The notes under the pieces were generated by a model. The model was not told the DNA's origin and ran no database searches. It worked only from the letters and a program-made list of their open reading frames with translations. Shown here piece after piece: positions 15,520-22,532 of a DNA stretch of 35,469 nt. The position numbers were made by a program, and so were the translations under genes. Source of the stretch: JAEUSE01 sp964648985 (GTDB lineage: Bacteria > Patescibacteriota > Doudnabacteria > UBA920); assembly GCA_964648985.1 (NCBI GenBank), contig CAZYMS010000013.1:1-35469 (forward strand), read 5' to 3'. How positions within the stretch are numbered: the stretch's first letter is position 1; each line of letters starts with the position of its first letter.

Positions 15520-16995
15520 ATGAAAATACTATTTATTGCTGCAGAAAATGCACCATATACTCAAGTGGGAGGGCTTTCTCAGGTTGTCTCTTTTTTGGCC
15601 CGCGCACTTCGTAAGCAGGGGCATGATGTCAGGGCATTTACTCCCAAGTATGGGATTATCAATACACGCAAATACAGGCTCGCAGTAGAAACGAAAGAAC
15701 TCCTTGTACCTACTGGCCATAAGAAGGGTCCGCATACTCCGTCTGAGCTTGTATGCAGTGTAAAATATCGTGACTCAGATCCGCTATTCCCTCCTGCATA
15801 TTTTCTTGAGAACAAAGAATATTTTGAACAACGCGCCAATGTATATGGGTATAGCGACGAGCACGTCCGTTTCTATTTGCTCAGTCTAGGGTGTTTGGAG
15901 TGGCTGCTAGAGCAGAAAGCTAAGGGCGGTTTTCTGCCGGATGTAATCCATGCGCATGATTGGCATACTGGATTTGTTGTCGAGCTCATAAAAAAGAACT
16001 CTCGATATAAAGCACTGAAAAAGATTAAGGTGCTCTACACCATACATAATTTTAGATACCAAGGAAATTATGATTTTTTGTATACCCCAAATCCAGACAC
16101 AGGCAAGAATACTTTATTGCCGCTCTTTGATCCGCATCAACGCATGCAAAACCCCCTTCTTCGGGGTATGTTGTATGCAGATCATGTAAACACGGTATCT
16201 AAGAAGCACGCCCTTGAAGTGCAAACAAAAGACATGGGTGAGCGCTTAGAAAAATACACTAAACGAATTGCCTATAAACTTTCGGGCATTGCCAACGGTA
16301 TAGATACGCAGGAGATGGATCCTGCTACCGATGTGCATATAGTATCCAACTATAATTTTAAAAATATTGCAGCACGAAAACTGAATAAGCCCGCGCTGCA
16401 AAAATTATTTAACTTACCTGTTTCCCAGAGCACGCCTGTAGTCGGGTTTGTAGGGAGACTTGCTGCGCAAAAAGGCGTTGAGCTTATATTTAAGGTACTT
16501 GAGCACATAGACTCGCTTCCGCCCGTGCAATTTGTATTTTTGGGCGGAGGAGAAGACGTGCTTATAAGCGAGCTCACGCGTATATGTGCAGCACACCCAA
16601 CACAAGTCGCAGCTATACTGCATGGAGATTTCGTATTGCCCCGAAAAATGTTCGCTGGGTGTGACATGCTCATTATGCCAAGCCGGTTTGAGCCCGGTGG
16701 TATCGTGGCTATGGAGGGCCTTCGGTATGGTGCGGTTCCTATAGTTTCGGATACGGGTGGCCTCTCGGAAACCGTCACGCAGTTTAACCCAGCGTTAGGC
16801 ACAGGAAATGGCTTTCTGCACGAGCCAAATGATATGTGGGGGCTATTTGTCCAACTCGTGTCAGCCCTGCAGTTATATGCTATGCCCGACGTATGGAGCG
16901 TGCTCGTAAAGAACGCCATGGCGTGCGATTTTTCCTGGGACCATACGGCGGAGAATTACGAAAAACTTTACAAGCTGATGGTGCGAGGAAAATAA
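15520..16995 (+). CDS. glgA: Glycogen synthase-like glycosyltransferase (GT5)
   Basis: A 491-aa protein of normal GT5 length with both Rossmann domains: N-terminal MKILFIAAENAPYTQVGGLSQ, the middle HAHDWHTGFV segment, FVGRLAAQKGVEL, and the C-terminal SRFEPGGIVAMEGLRYGAVPIVS. It should extend alpha-1,4-glucan from a nucleotide-glucose donor. Two conserved positions deviate: the nucleotide-sugar-binding Lys of 'KxGGL' (Lys15 in E. coli) is Gln15, and EPCGL is EPGGI. Donor use may differ from ADP-glucose. It pairs with glgP upstream and is closed by a terminator. A neighbouring GlgC (ADP-glucose pyrophosphorylase) is not in the window. Confidence 0.85.
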   Translation: MKILFIAAENAPYTQVGGLSQVVSFLARALRKQGHDVRAFTPKYGIINTRKYRLAVETKELLVPTGHKKGPHTPSELVCSVKYRDSDPLFPPAYFLENKEYFEQRANVYGYSDEHVRFYLLSLGCLEWLLEQKAKGGFLPDVIHAHDWHTGFVVELIKKNSRYKALKKIKVLYTIHNFRYQGNYDFLYTPNPDTGKNTLLPLFDPHQRMQNPLLRGMLYADHVNTVSKKHALEVQTKDMGERLEKYTKRIAYKLSGIANGIDTQEMDPATDVHIVSNYNFKNIAARKLNKPALQKLFNLPVSQSTPVVGFVGRLAAQKGVELIFKVLEHIDSLPPVQFVFLGGGEDVLISELTRICAAHPTQVAAILHGDFVLPRKMFAGCDMLIMPSRFEPGGIVAMEGLRYGAVPIVSDTGGLSETVTQFNPALGTGNGFLHEPNDMWGLFVQLVSALQLYAMPDVWSVLVKNAMACDFSWDHTAENYEKLYKLMVRGK

Positions 16996-17000
16996 CAAAG

Positions 17001-17030
17001 AAAAACACGACTGGGTAGTCGTGTTTTTAT
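17001..17030. terminator. Bidirectional terminator between glgA and anti-sigma gene
   Basis: Stem AAAAACACGACT / AGTCGTGTTTTT with a GGGT loop. It is A/T-rich on both flanks and sits between two convergent genes. Confidence 0.9.
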
Positions 17031-17875
17031 TATCGGTTACGTCTCTGTCCAAAGGGGCTAGTCATTTGGATGCTGCTCTGATCGTTTTCAGTTTTGCCCG
17101 AACTGTCATCTGTCTCTACGTTTTTCTGGTCCGCATTGTCCGTGGCTGGTTTTTCTTTTTGGTCAGAACTGTCCCTGCGGCTATCGCGCCAGCTTCGAAC
17201 GTTTACTTTATTTTTTAGTTTAACAATGGTTGCGTCAAGGTCTTTTGCTTCGCCTTGCTTACCCTCTTCGGTCAAAGTTTTTTGTGTCTGCTCAAGGCGA
17301 GTAAGTGCTTTGAGCACTTCTTTTCTAGCTCTAGTTTCTGCTTCGGGGTGAGTAGTGGTATCATCGTTCTGATTGTCTGGTGCTATGGTGGTTGCAGTCG
17401 TGCCTGTTGCTGCTATTGCCGGAACCGGGCTCGGAGTAGGTAACGGCAATGTTGGCTTATTTTTTACCTTTTTTGTTTCCACTGATTTTGTTTCAATGGT
17501 GTTTAGCTCTCGGATGCGTTCCTCAGTAAATTGTACTTGCAGCTTAGCTTTTGATTCAGCAGTAGATGCAAATGAAAGCCGCGCCCCTTCTACTGCTCGT
17601 TTAACCGGGTATAGGGTATCGCCTGGAATAGAGCTGCCTGAAGCATAGGCGGTACCGGAGAGGATTGCGAGGATAAACACTGCAAAAGAGGCGAACCGGA
17701 CAAAACTAAACGACCACGTACGAGTTGTGCCTGTTCGGGTTTTCGCATGTTCTGGTTCTGTGTGAAGATTTTGAAATATGCGTAGCTTAATACGCTCCTT
17801 TGAATCTTCGGTTAGTGCAGGAACGGAGTATCCCGAATGCTTTTTATAGAGACTAATTAACTTATCTTGTTTCAT
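17030..17875 (-). CDS. DUF5667-like membrane anti-sigma factor
   Basis: A 281-aa protein with a cytoplasmic N-terminal region of about 65 residues, one membrane segment (FVRFASFAVFILAILSGTAYA), then GSSIPGDTLYPVKRAVEGARL, the signature of the DUF5667 domain, followed by a helical stretch. The tail is Pro/Thr-rich, then charged and disordered. No zinc-binding HxxxCxxC is visible. The first 14 bases overlap the end of the ECF sigma gene, which suggests translational coupling and a sigma/anti-sigma pair. It probably holds the sigma factor at the membrane until an envelope signal is sensed by the outer domain (inference from arrangement). Confidence 0.8.
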   Translation of the reverse strand: MKQDKLISLYKKHSGYSVPALTEDSKERIKLRIFQNLHTEPEHAKTRTGTTRTWSFSFVRFASFAVFILAILSGTAYASGSSIPGDTLYPVKRAVEGARLSFASTAESKAKLQVQFTEERIRELNTIETKSVETKKVKNKPTLPLPTPSPVPAIAATGTTATTIAPDNQNDDTTTHPEAETRARKEVLKALTRLEQTQKTLTEEGKQGEAKDLDATIVKLKNKVNVRSWRDSRRDSSDQKEKPATDNADQKNVETDDSSGKTENDQSSIQMTSPFGQRRNR

Positions 17876-18416
17876 TGTTCTTAAATATACGTTCTAGTTT
17901 TTTCATGGCTCGGTGCTGGAGCACTCTGACCGATACACTGTTTTTCTTAAGCGCCTTTGCAGTTTCTTCTATAGAAAATTCCTGTATGAACCGGAGCTCG
18001 AGTACTTGTTTGTAATTCTGCGGCAACTCCTTGAGTGCTTTTTGTACTAGCGCAGCATCGAGTGAGCTATTTACTAAATCACTAGTATCGTCGGCTGCTG
18101 CGGTGTCGAATCCTGGGTCAAGTGAAATTGTTTGCGGCCTGCGATATACCTTTCTAAAGTGGTCATTTATGGTGTTGGAGGCGACAGTGTACAGCCACGC
18201 AGAAAAGTTAAGATCCTTGAGCTCTAACTTCTTACATCCATGCCATGCTTTTACAAACACTTCTTGCAGGAGGTCTTCGGCATGCTGCGGATCTGAGGTC
18301 TTAAAAGATATAAATTTATATATCCTGTCAGCAAACTCATCGTAGAGAGCGGCAAATGCTTCTTCGCTACCACTCTGTACTTCTGCTACTAGTTTTTCAA
18401 CTTTGCCTTTTTCCAT
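17862..18416 (-). CDS. ECF-type RNA polymerase sigma factor
   Basis: A 184-aa protein with region 2 (FAALYDEFADRIYKFISF ... DLLQEVFVKAWHG ... FSAWLYTVASNTINDHFRK) and region 4 (LPQNYKQVLELRFIQEFSIEETAKALKKNSVSVRVLQHRAMKKL), typical of group 4 sigma factors. It binds core RNA polymerase and directs it to stress promoters. It overlaps the anti-sigma gene by 14 bases and diverges from the secreted DUF5666-like gene. A TGAAAC-N16-CGAT site ends eight bases before its ATG on the minus strand, so it is probably self-activated and its message leaderless. Confidence 0.93.
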   Translation of the reverse strand: MEKGKVEKLVAEVQSGSEEAFAALYDEFADRIYKFISFKTSDPQHAEDLLQEVFVKAWHGCKKLELKDLNFSAWLYTVASNTINDHFRKVYRRPQTISLDPGFDTAAADDTSDLVNSSLDAALVQKALKELPQNYKQVLELRFIQEFSIEETAKALKKNSVSVRVLQHRAMKKLERIFKNNETR

Positions 18417-18423
18417 ACTATAT

Positions 18424-18449
18424 ATCGTACACGAAAGTTTATTGTTTCA
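18424..18449 (-). promoter_or_regulatory. ECF-type promoter of the sigma gene
   Basis: On the minus strand TGAAAC (18449-18444), a 16-base spacer, then CGATATATAG. The -35 'AAC' core and the -10 'CGAT' fit the general ECF pattern (for example TGAAAC-N16-CGTA of Bacillus SigW/SigX-type promoters). The same signature occurs on the opposite strand for the divergent gene. Confidence 0.65.
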
Positions 18450-18517
18450 CTATATATATGCCCTGGTGGTAGTATTGCTGCTTCCATTGTATCCTTTTAT
18501 CTAAGCCAGAAATTTGC

Positions 18518-18543
18518 TGTAACAGACCGTTTTTGCGGACGAT
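18518..18543 (+). promoter_or_regulatory. ECF-type promoter of the DUF5666-like gene
   Basis: TGTAAC (18518-18523), a 16-base spacer, then CGATATAG starting at 18540. It has the same spacing and the same CGATATA -10 as the sigma gene's own promoter. The start of transcription would be about 45 bases before the ATG, leaving room for the AAAGGA ribosome site. Confidence 0.65.
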
Positions 18544-18595
18544 ATAGTAAGTGAGGAGGATTTAGAAACAATACACTAAACGAAAGGATATTGCT

Positions 18596-19270
18596 ATGAC
18601 AAATACACATAAATTTCCTGCATTGCTCGCTGCCGCTCTCATAGTAGCCTTGGCTGTTCCTGGCCTGGCATCGGCCCATGGTAAGGATAAGAAGGGTGGC
18701 AATGGATGGAGTTGGGGTAAAAATGTGAAGCAGGAACGTCGCACCTCTGAAGTAAATGAGTTTGGCGTACGCGTGTGGAACGACGGCGCTATCCAGCTCC
18801 CTGGCGGAATCTTTCACAAGGGTGCGGTAATCGCCACATCTAGTACAGGGTTTACCCTTAAAGAAGGGGGCACTACTTATACGGTCACTACCGGCTCTGC
18901 TAAATTGGTCCAGCTGCCTCACACAGTTATTACTCTCTCAGGAATTGCAGTAAATGATTCAGTATCTGTAACCGGTATCGTGAGCGGTAGTACCATAGAT
19001 GCGAGCGTCGTGTTTGTTACTAAGGCCAATATAAAACCCGCTGCAGCTAAGGGTACTGTTACCGCAGTAAGTGGAAATACTGTAACTGTCCAGACGAAAG
19101 ACAACAAAATAGTTACCGTGAATACCGATAGTAACACTCAAGTTGTAAGGAAAGATGGTACCGCAGGCACAGTTGCTACAGATGTTACCACTAACAGCAA
19201 AGTAAAACTCTTCGGCCTGTGGGATAGCGTACTTCACGTATTTAACGCTATAAAGATAAAGATTAAGTAG
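18596..19270 (+). CDS. Secreted DUF5666-like beta-rich protein, probable ECF target
   Basis: A 224-aa protein with a classic signal peptide (cleavage after ASA, about residue 27), a Lys/Gly-rich stretch (HGKDKKGGNG), and two related beta-rich domains. One starts at about GAVIATSSTGFTLKEGG and the other at GTVTAVSGNTVTVQTKDN. The pattern 'G-x-V-x-x-V-x-x-x-x-x-T-V' repeated in OB-like strands is typical of DUF5666. AAAGGA lies seven bases before the ATG. It is divergent from the ECF sigma operon and preceded by a matching ECF promoter, so it is probably a regulon member and may act in envelope upkeep. The molecular role is unknown. Confidence 0.75.
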   Translation: MTNTHKFPALLAAALIVALAVPGLASAHGKDKKGGNGWSWGKNVKQERRTSEVNEFGVRVWNDGAIQLPGGIFHKGAVIATSSTGFTLKEGGTTYTVTTGSAKLVQLPHTVITLSGIAVNDSVSVTGIVSGSTIDASVVFVTKANIKPAAAKGTVTAVSGNTVTVQTKDNKIVTVNTDSNTQVVRKDGTAGTVATDVTTNSKVKLFGLWDSVLHVFNAIKIKIK

Positions 19271-19313
19271 TTTCATTACTGGCCAGCTCAGTATAGTAGC
19301 TATATACATACAC

Positions 19314-19387
19314 ACATTCTCACTTTCTTACTTACTTGCCATTTCCATGGCAACTGCAGAAGAGGTGAGAATGTTTTGTATTTTTTT
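19314..19387 (+). terminator. Long-stem terminator after the DUF5666-like gene
   Basis: Outer arms ACATTCTCAC (19314-19323) and GTGAGAATGT (19365-19374) enclose an inner hairpin TTGCCA...TGGCAA, followed by TTTTGTATTTTTTT. The rest of the 260-base gap up to the next gene holds a TATACT box (19497-19502) and nothing else recognised. Confidence 0.65.
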
Positions 19388-19531
19388 GGGTTTGCAGAAC
19401 CAATTATGAATGTATATATCCTTTTTGTGAGAACGCAGAAATGTATAGCTTCATACTTTCTACACTTTTTTAGTAGTATTATTTAGTATGACATTGTATA
19501 CTTATAGGGAAGTCTTATCTATAAACACACC

Positions 19532-20038
19532 ATGAATACACAGCAAACACAACCATCACGAGCGAATAATTGGGTAATACAAGCAAGCGTTGGCGTACTC
19601 GTTGTTATCATCTTTGTTGGCATTGTTTTTTATGCAAAACGTGACAAGACAGAAGTTACTGAAACCGTTACGAATACTCAGGTTAATTCAGAGCTAGCTC
19701 CGGTAGCGCCAGCCACACTTCCTGCCGAAAATATTCAAAGTTCCTACGCAGATGGAACCTACTCTGCAACTGGCTCGTACGTTTCCCCAGGAGGAAGGGA
19801 GCAGGTTGCTGTCACTCTTACACTTGCAAACGGTGTCGTGACTGCAAGTGAATTGACTCCCACTGCTTCTTCGCCAACTTCGGAGTTGTATCAAAAAGAG
19901 TTTGCGAGTAACTATAAGCAGTATGTAATAGGCAAGAGTATAAGCAGCTTGAAGCTTACGAAGGTCGCTGGTTCAAGTCTGACTCCAAAAGGGTTTAACG
20001 ACGCCCTTGAACAAATAAAGACTAAGGCACAAAGCTAA
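19532..20038 (+). CDS. Membrane-anchored FMN-binding-domain protein (candidate ApbE substrate)
   Basis: A 168-aa protein with one membrane segment (about 15-34), a Pro/Ala/Glu linker, and a C-terminal FMN-bind-like domain (about 70-168): DGTYSATGSYVSPGG, VAVTLTLANGVVTASEL, YVIGKSISSLKL and VAGSSLTPKGFNDALEQIK. In FMN-bind proteins (NqrC, RnfG) FMN is esterified to Thr/Ser in an 'SGAT/S-L-T' motif. Here the aligned residues are A146-G-S-S149-L-T151, so Ser149 is the likely acceptor, with Thr151 the alternative. The stop codon directly abuts the apbE start, strongly linking carrier and modifying enzyme. The segment after the membrane helix (KRDK) is positive, so topology is uncertain. Confidence 0.8.
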   Translation: MNTQQTQPSRANNWVIQASVGVLVVIIFVGIVFYAKRDKTEVTETVTNTQVNSELAPVAPATLPAENIQSSYADGTYSATGSYVSPGGREQVAVTLTLANGVVTASELTPTASSPTSELYQKEFASNYKQYVIGKSISSLKLTKVAGSSLTPKGFNDALEQIKTKAQS

Positions 20039-20929
20039 ATGGAACTAGGCGCGCCTCTACATGCCTTTGAATTTGAAGCAATTGGTACGCATTGGGTAAT
20101 AGATATATATAGTGTCTCGGAAGGTACAGCCATTGGCGATGTCTACGCGGCTATTATCCAAAGAATTGAAGAGTTCGATGTTACTTACTCCCGCTTTCGA
20201 AGCGATTCGTTAGTGGCACGCATGTCGACCAGTTCAGGAGAGTACATATTGCCGGACGATGCTCAGAAGTTATTCGATATATATCAAAGGCTCTATGGCC
20301 TCACTCAAGGTAGCTTTACTCCCCTCATAGGGGATACACTGAAGCAGGCCGGGTACGATGCGCAGTATTCGTTAATTAGCACCGCGCTCACTATGCCACT
20401 ATCGTGGCATCAGGCATTACAATACGAATTCCCGACGCTCACCGTCACGGTGCCAACCGTGCTGGATTTTGGTGCTGCGGGAAAAGGGTACCTGGTTGAT
20501 ATTGTAAGTACGCTTATAGAAAGTTTTGGCATCTCGCACTTTTGTGTAGATGCTGGCGGTGATATGTTTTATAAGTCTCCTCTAAATTACCCGTTACCCG
20601 TTGCTCTCGAGAACCCAGGTGACACGAGCCAGGCGATTGGCATTCTAGACATACAAAATCAGGCATTATGCGCTTCAAGTGGGAATAGGCGGGCTTGGGG
20701 CTCTTACACTCATATTATTGATCCACGTACCTTAGAGTCGCCCAAAGCCATTGCAGCTACCTGGGTACTGGCATCTACTGCACTTGTTGCAGATGCTCTG
20801 GCAACTTGTTTATTTTTAGAGGAACCTGCCCTATTTACGCCTGATTTTCAGTTTGAATACCTTCTATTATATACAGACTATTCAATTGCAAAGTCTCCTG
20901 GATTTGCTGCAGAGCTATTCGTTGCATAG
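20039..20929 (+). CDS. apbE: FAD:protein FMN transferase
   Basis: A 296-aa ApbE-family protein that splits FAD and attaches FMN covalently to Ser/Thr of a target. Motifs: DFGAAGKGYLVDIV (143-156), FCVDAGGDMF (168-177), THIIDPRT (224-231) and ALVADALATCLFL (248-260), which hold the Mg2+ and FAD contacts of the family. No signal peptide or lipobox is present, unlike the Gram-negative periplasmic form, so the flavin may be attached on the cytoplasmic side, or export is unconventional. ATG directly follows the TAA of the FMN-domain gene; the next gene starts 36 bases later. The neighbour is its obvious substrate. Confidence 0.92.
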   Translation: MELGAPLHAFEFEAIGTHWVIDIYSVSEGTAIGDVYAAIIQRIEEFDVTYSRFRSDSLVARMSTSSGEYILPDDAQKLFDIYQRLYGLTQGSFTPLIGDTLKQAGYDAQYSLISTALTMPLSWHQALQYEFPTLTVTVPTVLDFGAAGKGYLVDIVSTLIESFGISHFCVDAGGDMFYKSPLNYPLPVALENPGDTSQAIGILDIQNQALCASSGNRRAWGSYTHIIDPRTLESPKAIAATWVLASTALVADALATCLFLEEPALFTPDFQFEYLLLYTDYSIAKSPGFAAELFVA

Positions 20930-20965
20930 CCCATACTACTCAAAAATATTAGGCATACGTACTCC

Positions 20966-22477
20966 ATGAAATACATAGATAAGTTTTTGAATGATATAAC
21001 CCTTTATAGATTGGTGTTATATAGCACTATACTTCTTTCGTTGTTTGGCATTGGGTTTGCATTTGCCGGTGTACTACCCCTGAGCGGCCTGCACCTTCTT
21101 ATATCGCTTGCCGTGTTGCTAATAGTATGTGCCCTAAGTAATGTTGCGCTTGGTCGAGTTTTTAAAATACCAGTTAATGCTGAGTCGTCCTATATTACTG
21201 CCTGCATTTTATTTCTCATTCTTCCTCCTCCATCGACAGTTTCAGCAGGTATAATTGTTGCGTTTGCTGGTCTGTTGGCCATGGTAAGTAAATTCGTACT
21301 GAACATTCGGGGTAGACATTTGTTTAATCCTGCTGCACTGGCGGTGCTACTCATTGGTTTTGGTAGTTTGGGGTTTGCAACGTGGTGGGTGGGTAGCAAT
21401 GTGTTGCTGGTCCCGGTTATTATATGCGGACTACTTATTGCCAGAAAGTTGCGAAAAATAGATTTATTTCTCGGATTTGTGCTTACTGCATATGTCTGTA
21501 TTGTGGCCACACAAATGCGTTACGGTGCCTCGTTCATTGCTGCAAGTGTAGATTCATTACAATCGTGGCCGCTGGTATTTTTTGGGAGTATTATGTTGAC
21601 CGAGCCAGTGACAGTACCACCAACAAAGATGCTTCGAAACATGTATGGTGTCTTAGTTGGTTTATTATTTGGCATTCCTTTTACTCTCGGTACAGTCCAT
21701 AGCAGTCCAGAGCTTGCACTAGTGCTTGGAAATATATTTTCATATGTAGTAAGTCCAAAGCAACGCCTCATACTACAGTTTAAAGAAAAAGTACGTATGG
21801 CCCCACTGGTGTATGATTTTATTTTTACACCAAATATGCGAATGGGTTTTATTCCCGGGCAGTACATGGAATGGACCCTGACTAACAAGACTCAAGATAC
21901 GAGAGGTAATAGACGTTATTTTACAATAGCCTCGTCACCTACAGAGCAGGAATTGCATATAGGAGTAAAAATTCCCGATAACGCAAGCAGCTTTAAAAAA
22001 ACCCTGGTAGAATTGCAGCCGGGTGACTCGGTGGTGGCAGGACAGCTGACGGGTGACTTTATACTCCCAAAAGACACGAGTAAAAAAATAGTGGCTATAG
22101 CAGGCGGCATTGGTATAACACCATTCCGCAGTATGGTACAATTTTTAACGGATACAAACCAACAAAGAGATATGGTACTGTTCTATGCAAGTGCGGACCC
22201 TGCTGAGTTTGTGTACACAGACGTATTTGAACGGGGTAAACAAGTTGGGGTAAAGACTGTTCGCATTCTTTCCGGTGCCAAAGTGATACCAGATACCTGG
22301 AAGGGTCTTACAGGTTTTATTACCAAAGAGCTTATCGAATCAGAAGTACCAGACTACGCGCACAGGCTCTATTACTTATCCGGACCAGGTGTAATGGTTG
22401 ACGCGTATAAGAAGCTACTCGTATCGCTTAATATTCCTCGTAGCGCTATTCGAACCGATTATTTCCCAGGGTATTAG
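20966..22477 (+). CDS. NqrB/RnfD-like membrane domain fused to ferredoxin-NAD(P)H-reductase domain
   Basis: A 503-aa fusion. Residues about 1-260 hold eight or so membrane helices with NqrB/RnfD-type motifs: IRGRHLFNPAALAVLL (FNPAA 120-124) and MLTEPVTVPPTKMLRNMYG (211-227; the usual form is 'M-x-T-D-P-x-T'). Residues about 270-503 form a flavin/nicotinamide reductase: GQYMEWTL, RRYFTIASSP (FAD), AIAGGIGITPFRSM (NAD(P) binding, 378-391), VLFYASADP and YYLSGPGVMV. The covalent FMN motif (SGAT) that NqrB/RnfD carry is not found; the comparable stretch reads MRYGASFIAA. There is no 2Fe-2S cysteine set. Probable role: pass electrons from NAD(P)H via FAD into or across the membrane to the neighbouring flavoprotein. 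Confidence 0.85.
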   Translation: MKYIDKFLNDITLYRLVLYSTILLSLFGIGFAFAGVLPLSGLHLLISLAVLLIVCALSNVALGRVFKIPVNAESSYITACILFLILPPPSTVSAGIIVAFAGLLAMVSKFVLNIRGRHLFNPAALAVLLIGFGSLGFATWWVGSNVLLVPVIICGLLIARKLRKIDLFLGFVLTAYVCIVATQMRYGASFIAASVDSLQSWPLVFFGSIMLTEPVTVPPTKMLRNMYGVLVGLLFGIPFTLGTVHSSPELALVLGNIFSYVVSPKQRLILQFKEKVRMAPLVYDFIFTPNMRMGFIPGQYMEWTLTNKTQDTRGNRRYFTIASSPTEQELHIGVKIPDNASSFKKTLVELQPGDSVVAGQLTGDFILPKDTSKKIVAIAGGIGITPFRSMVQFLTDTNQQRDMVLFYASADPAEFVYTDVFERGKQVGVKTVRILSGAKVIPDTWKGLTGFITKELIESEVPDYAHRLYYLSGPGVMVDAYKKLLVSLNIPRSAIRTDYFPGY

Positions 22478-22519
22478 GCTTAGTATCGACGATGCAGAAA
22501 GGTCTTCATTTCGTGTTTG

Positions 22520-22525
22520 TATACT
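22520..22525 (+). promoter_or_regulatory. -10 box for the second lysozyme-like gene
   Basis: TATACT preceded by TTTG ends seven bases before the ATG at 22533, implying a leaderless or near-leaderless message. This supports that ATG rather than an upstream in-frame one inside the reductase gene. Confidence 0.45.
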
Positions 22526-22532
22526 AAGTTGT

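Noticed and set aside
20966..22477. Covalent FMN site in the NqrB/RnfD-like domain
   Set aside because: No S/T-G-A-T motif is found at the expected place; the comparable stretch is MRYGASFIAA.
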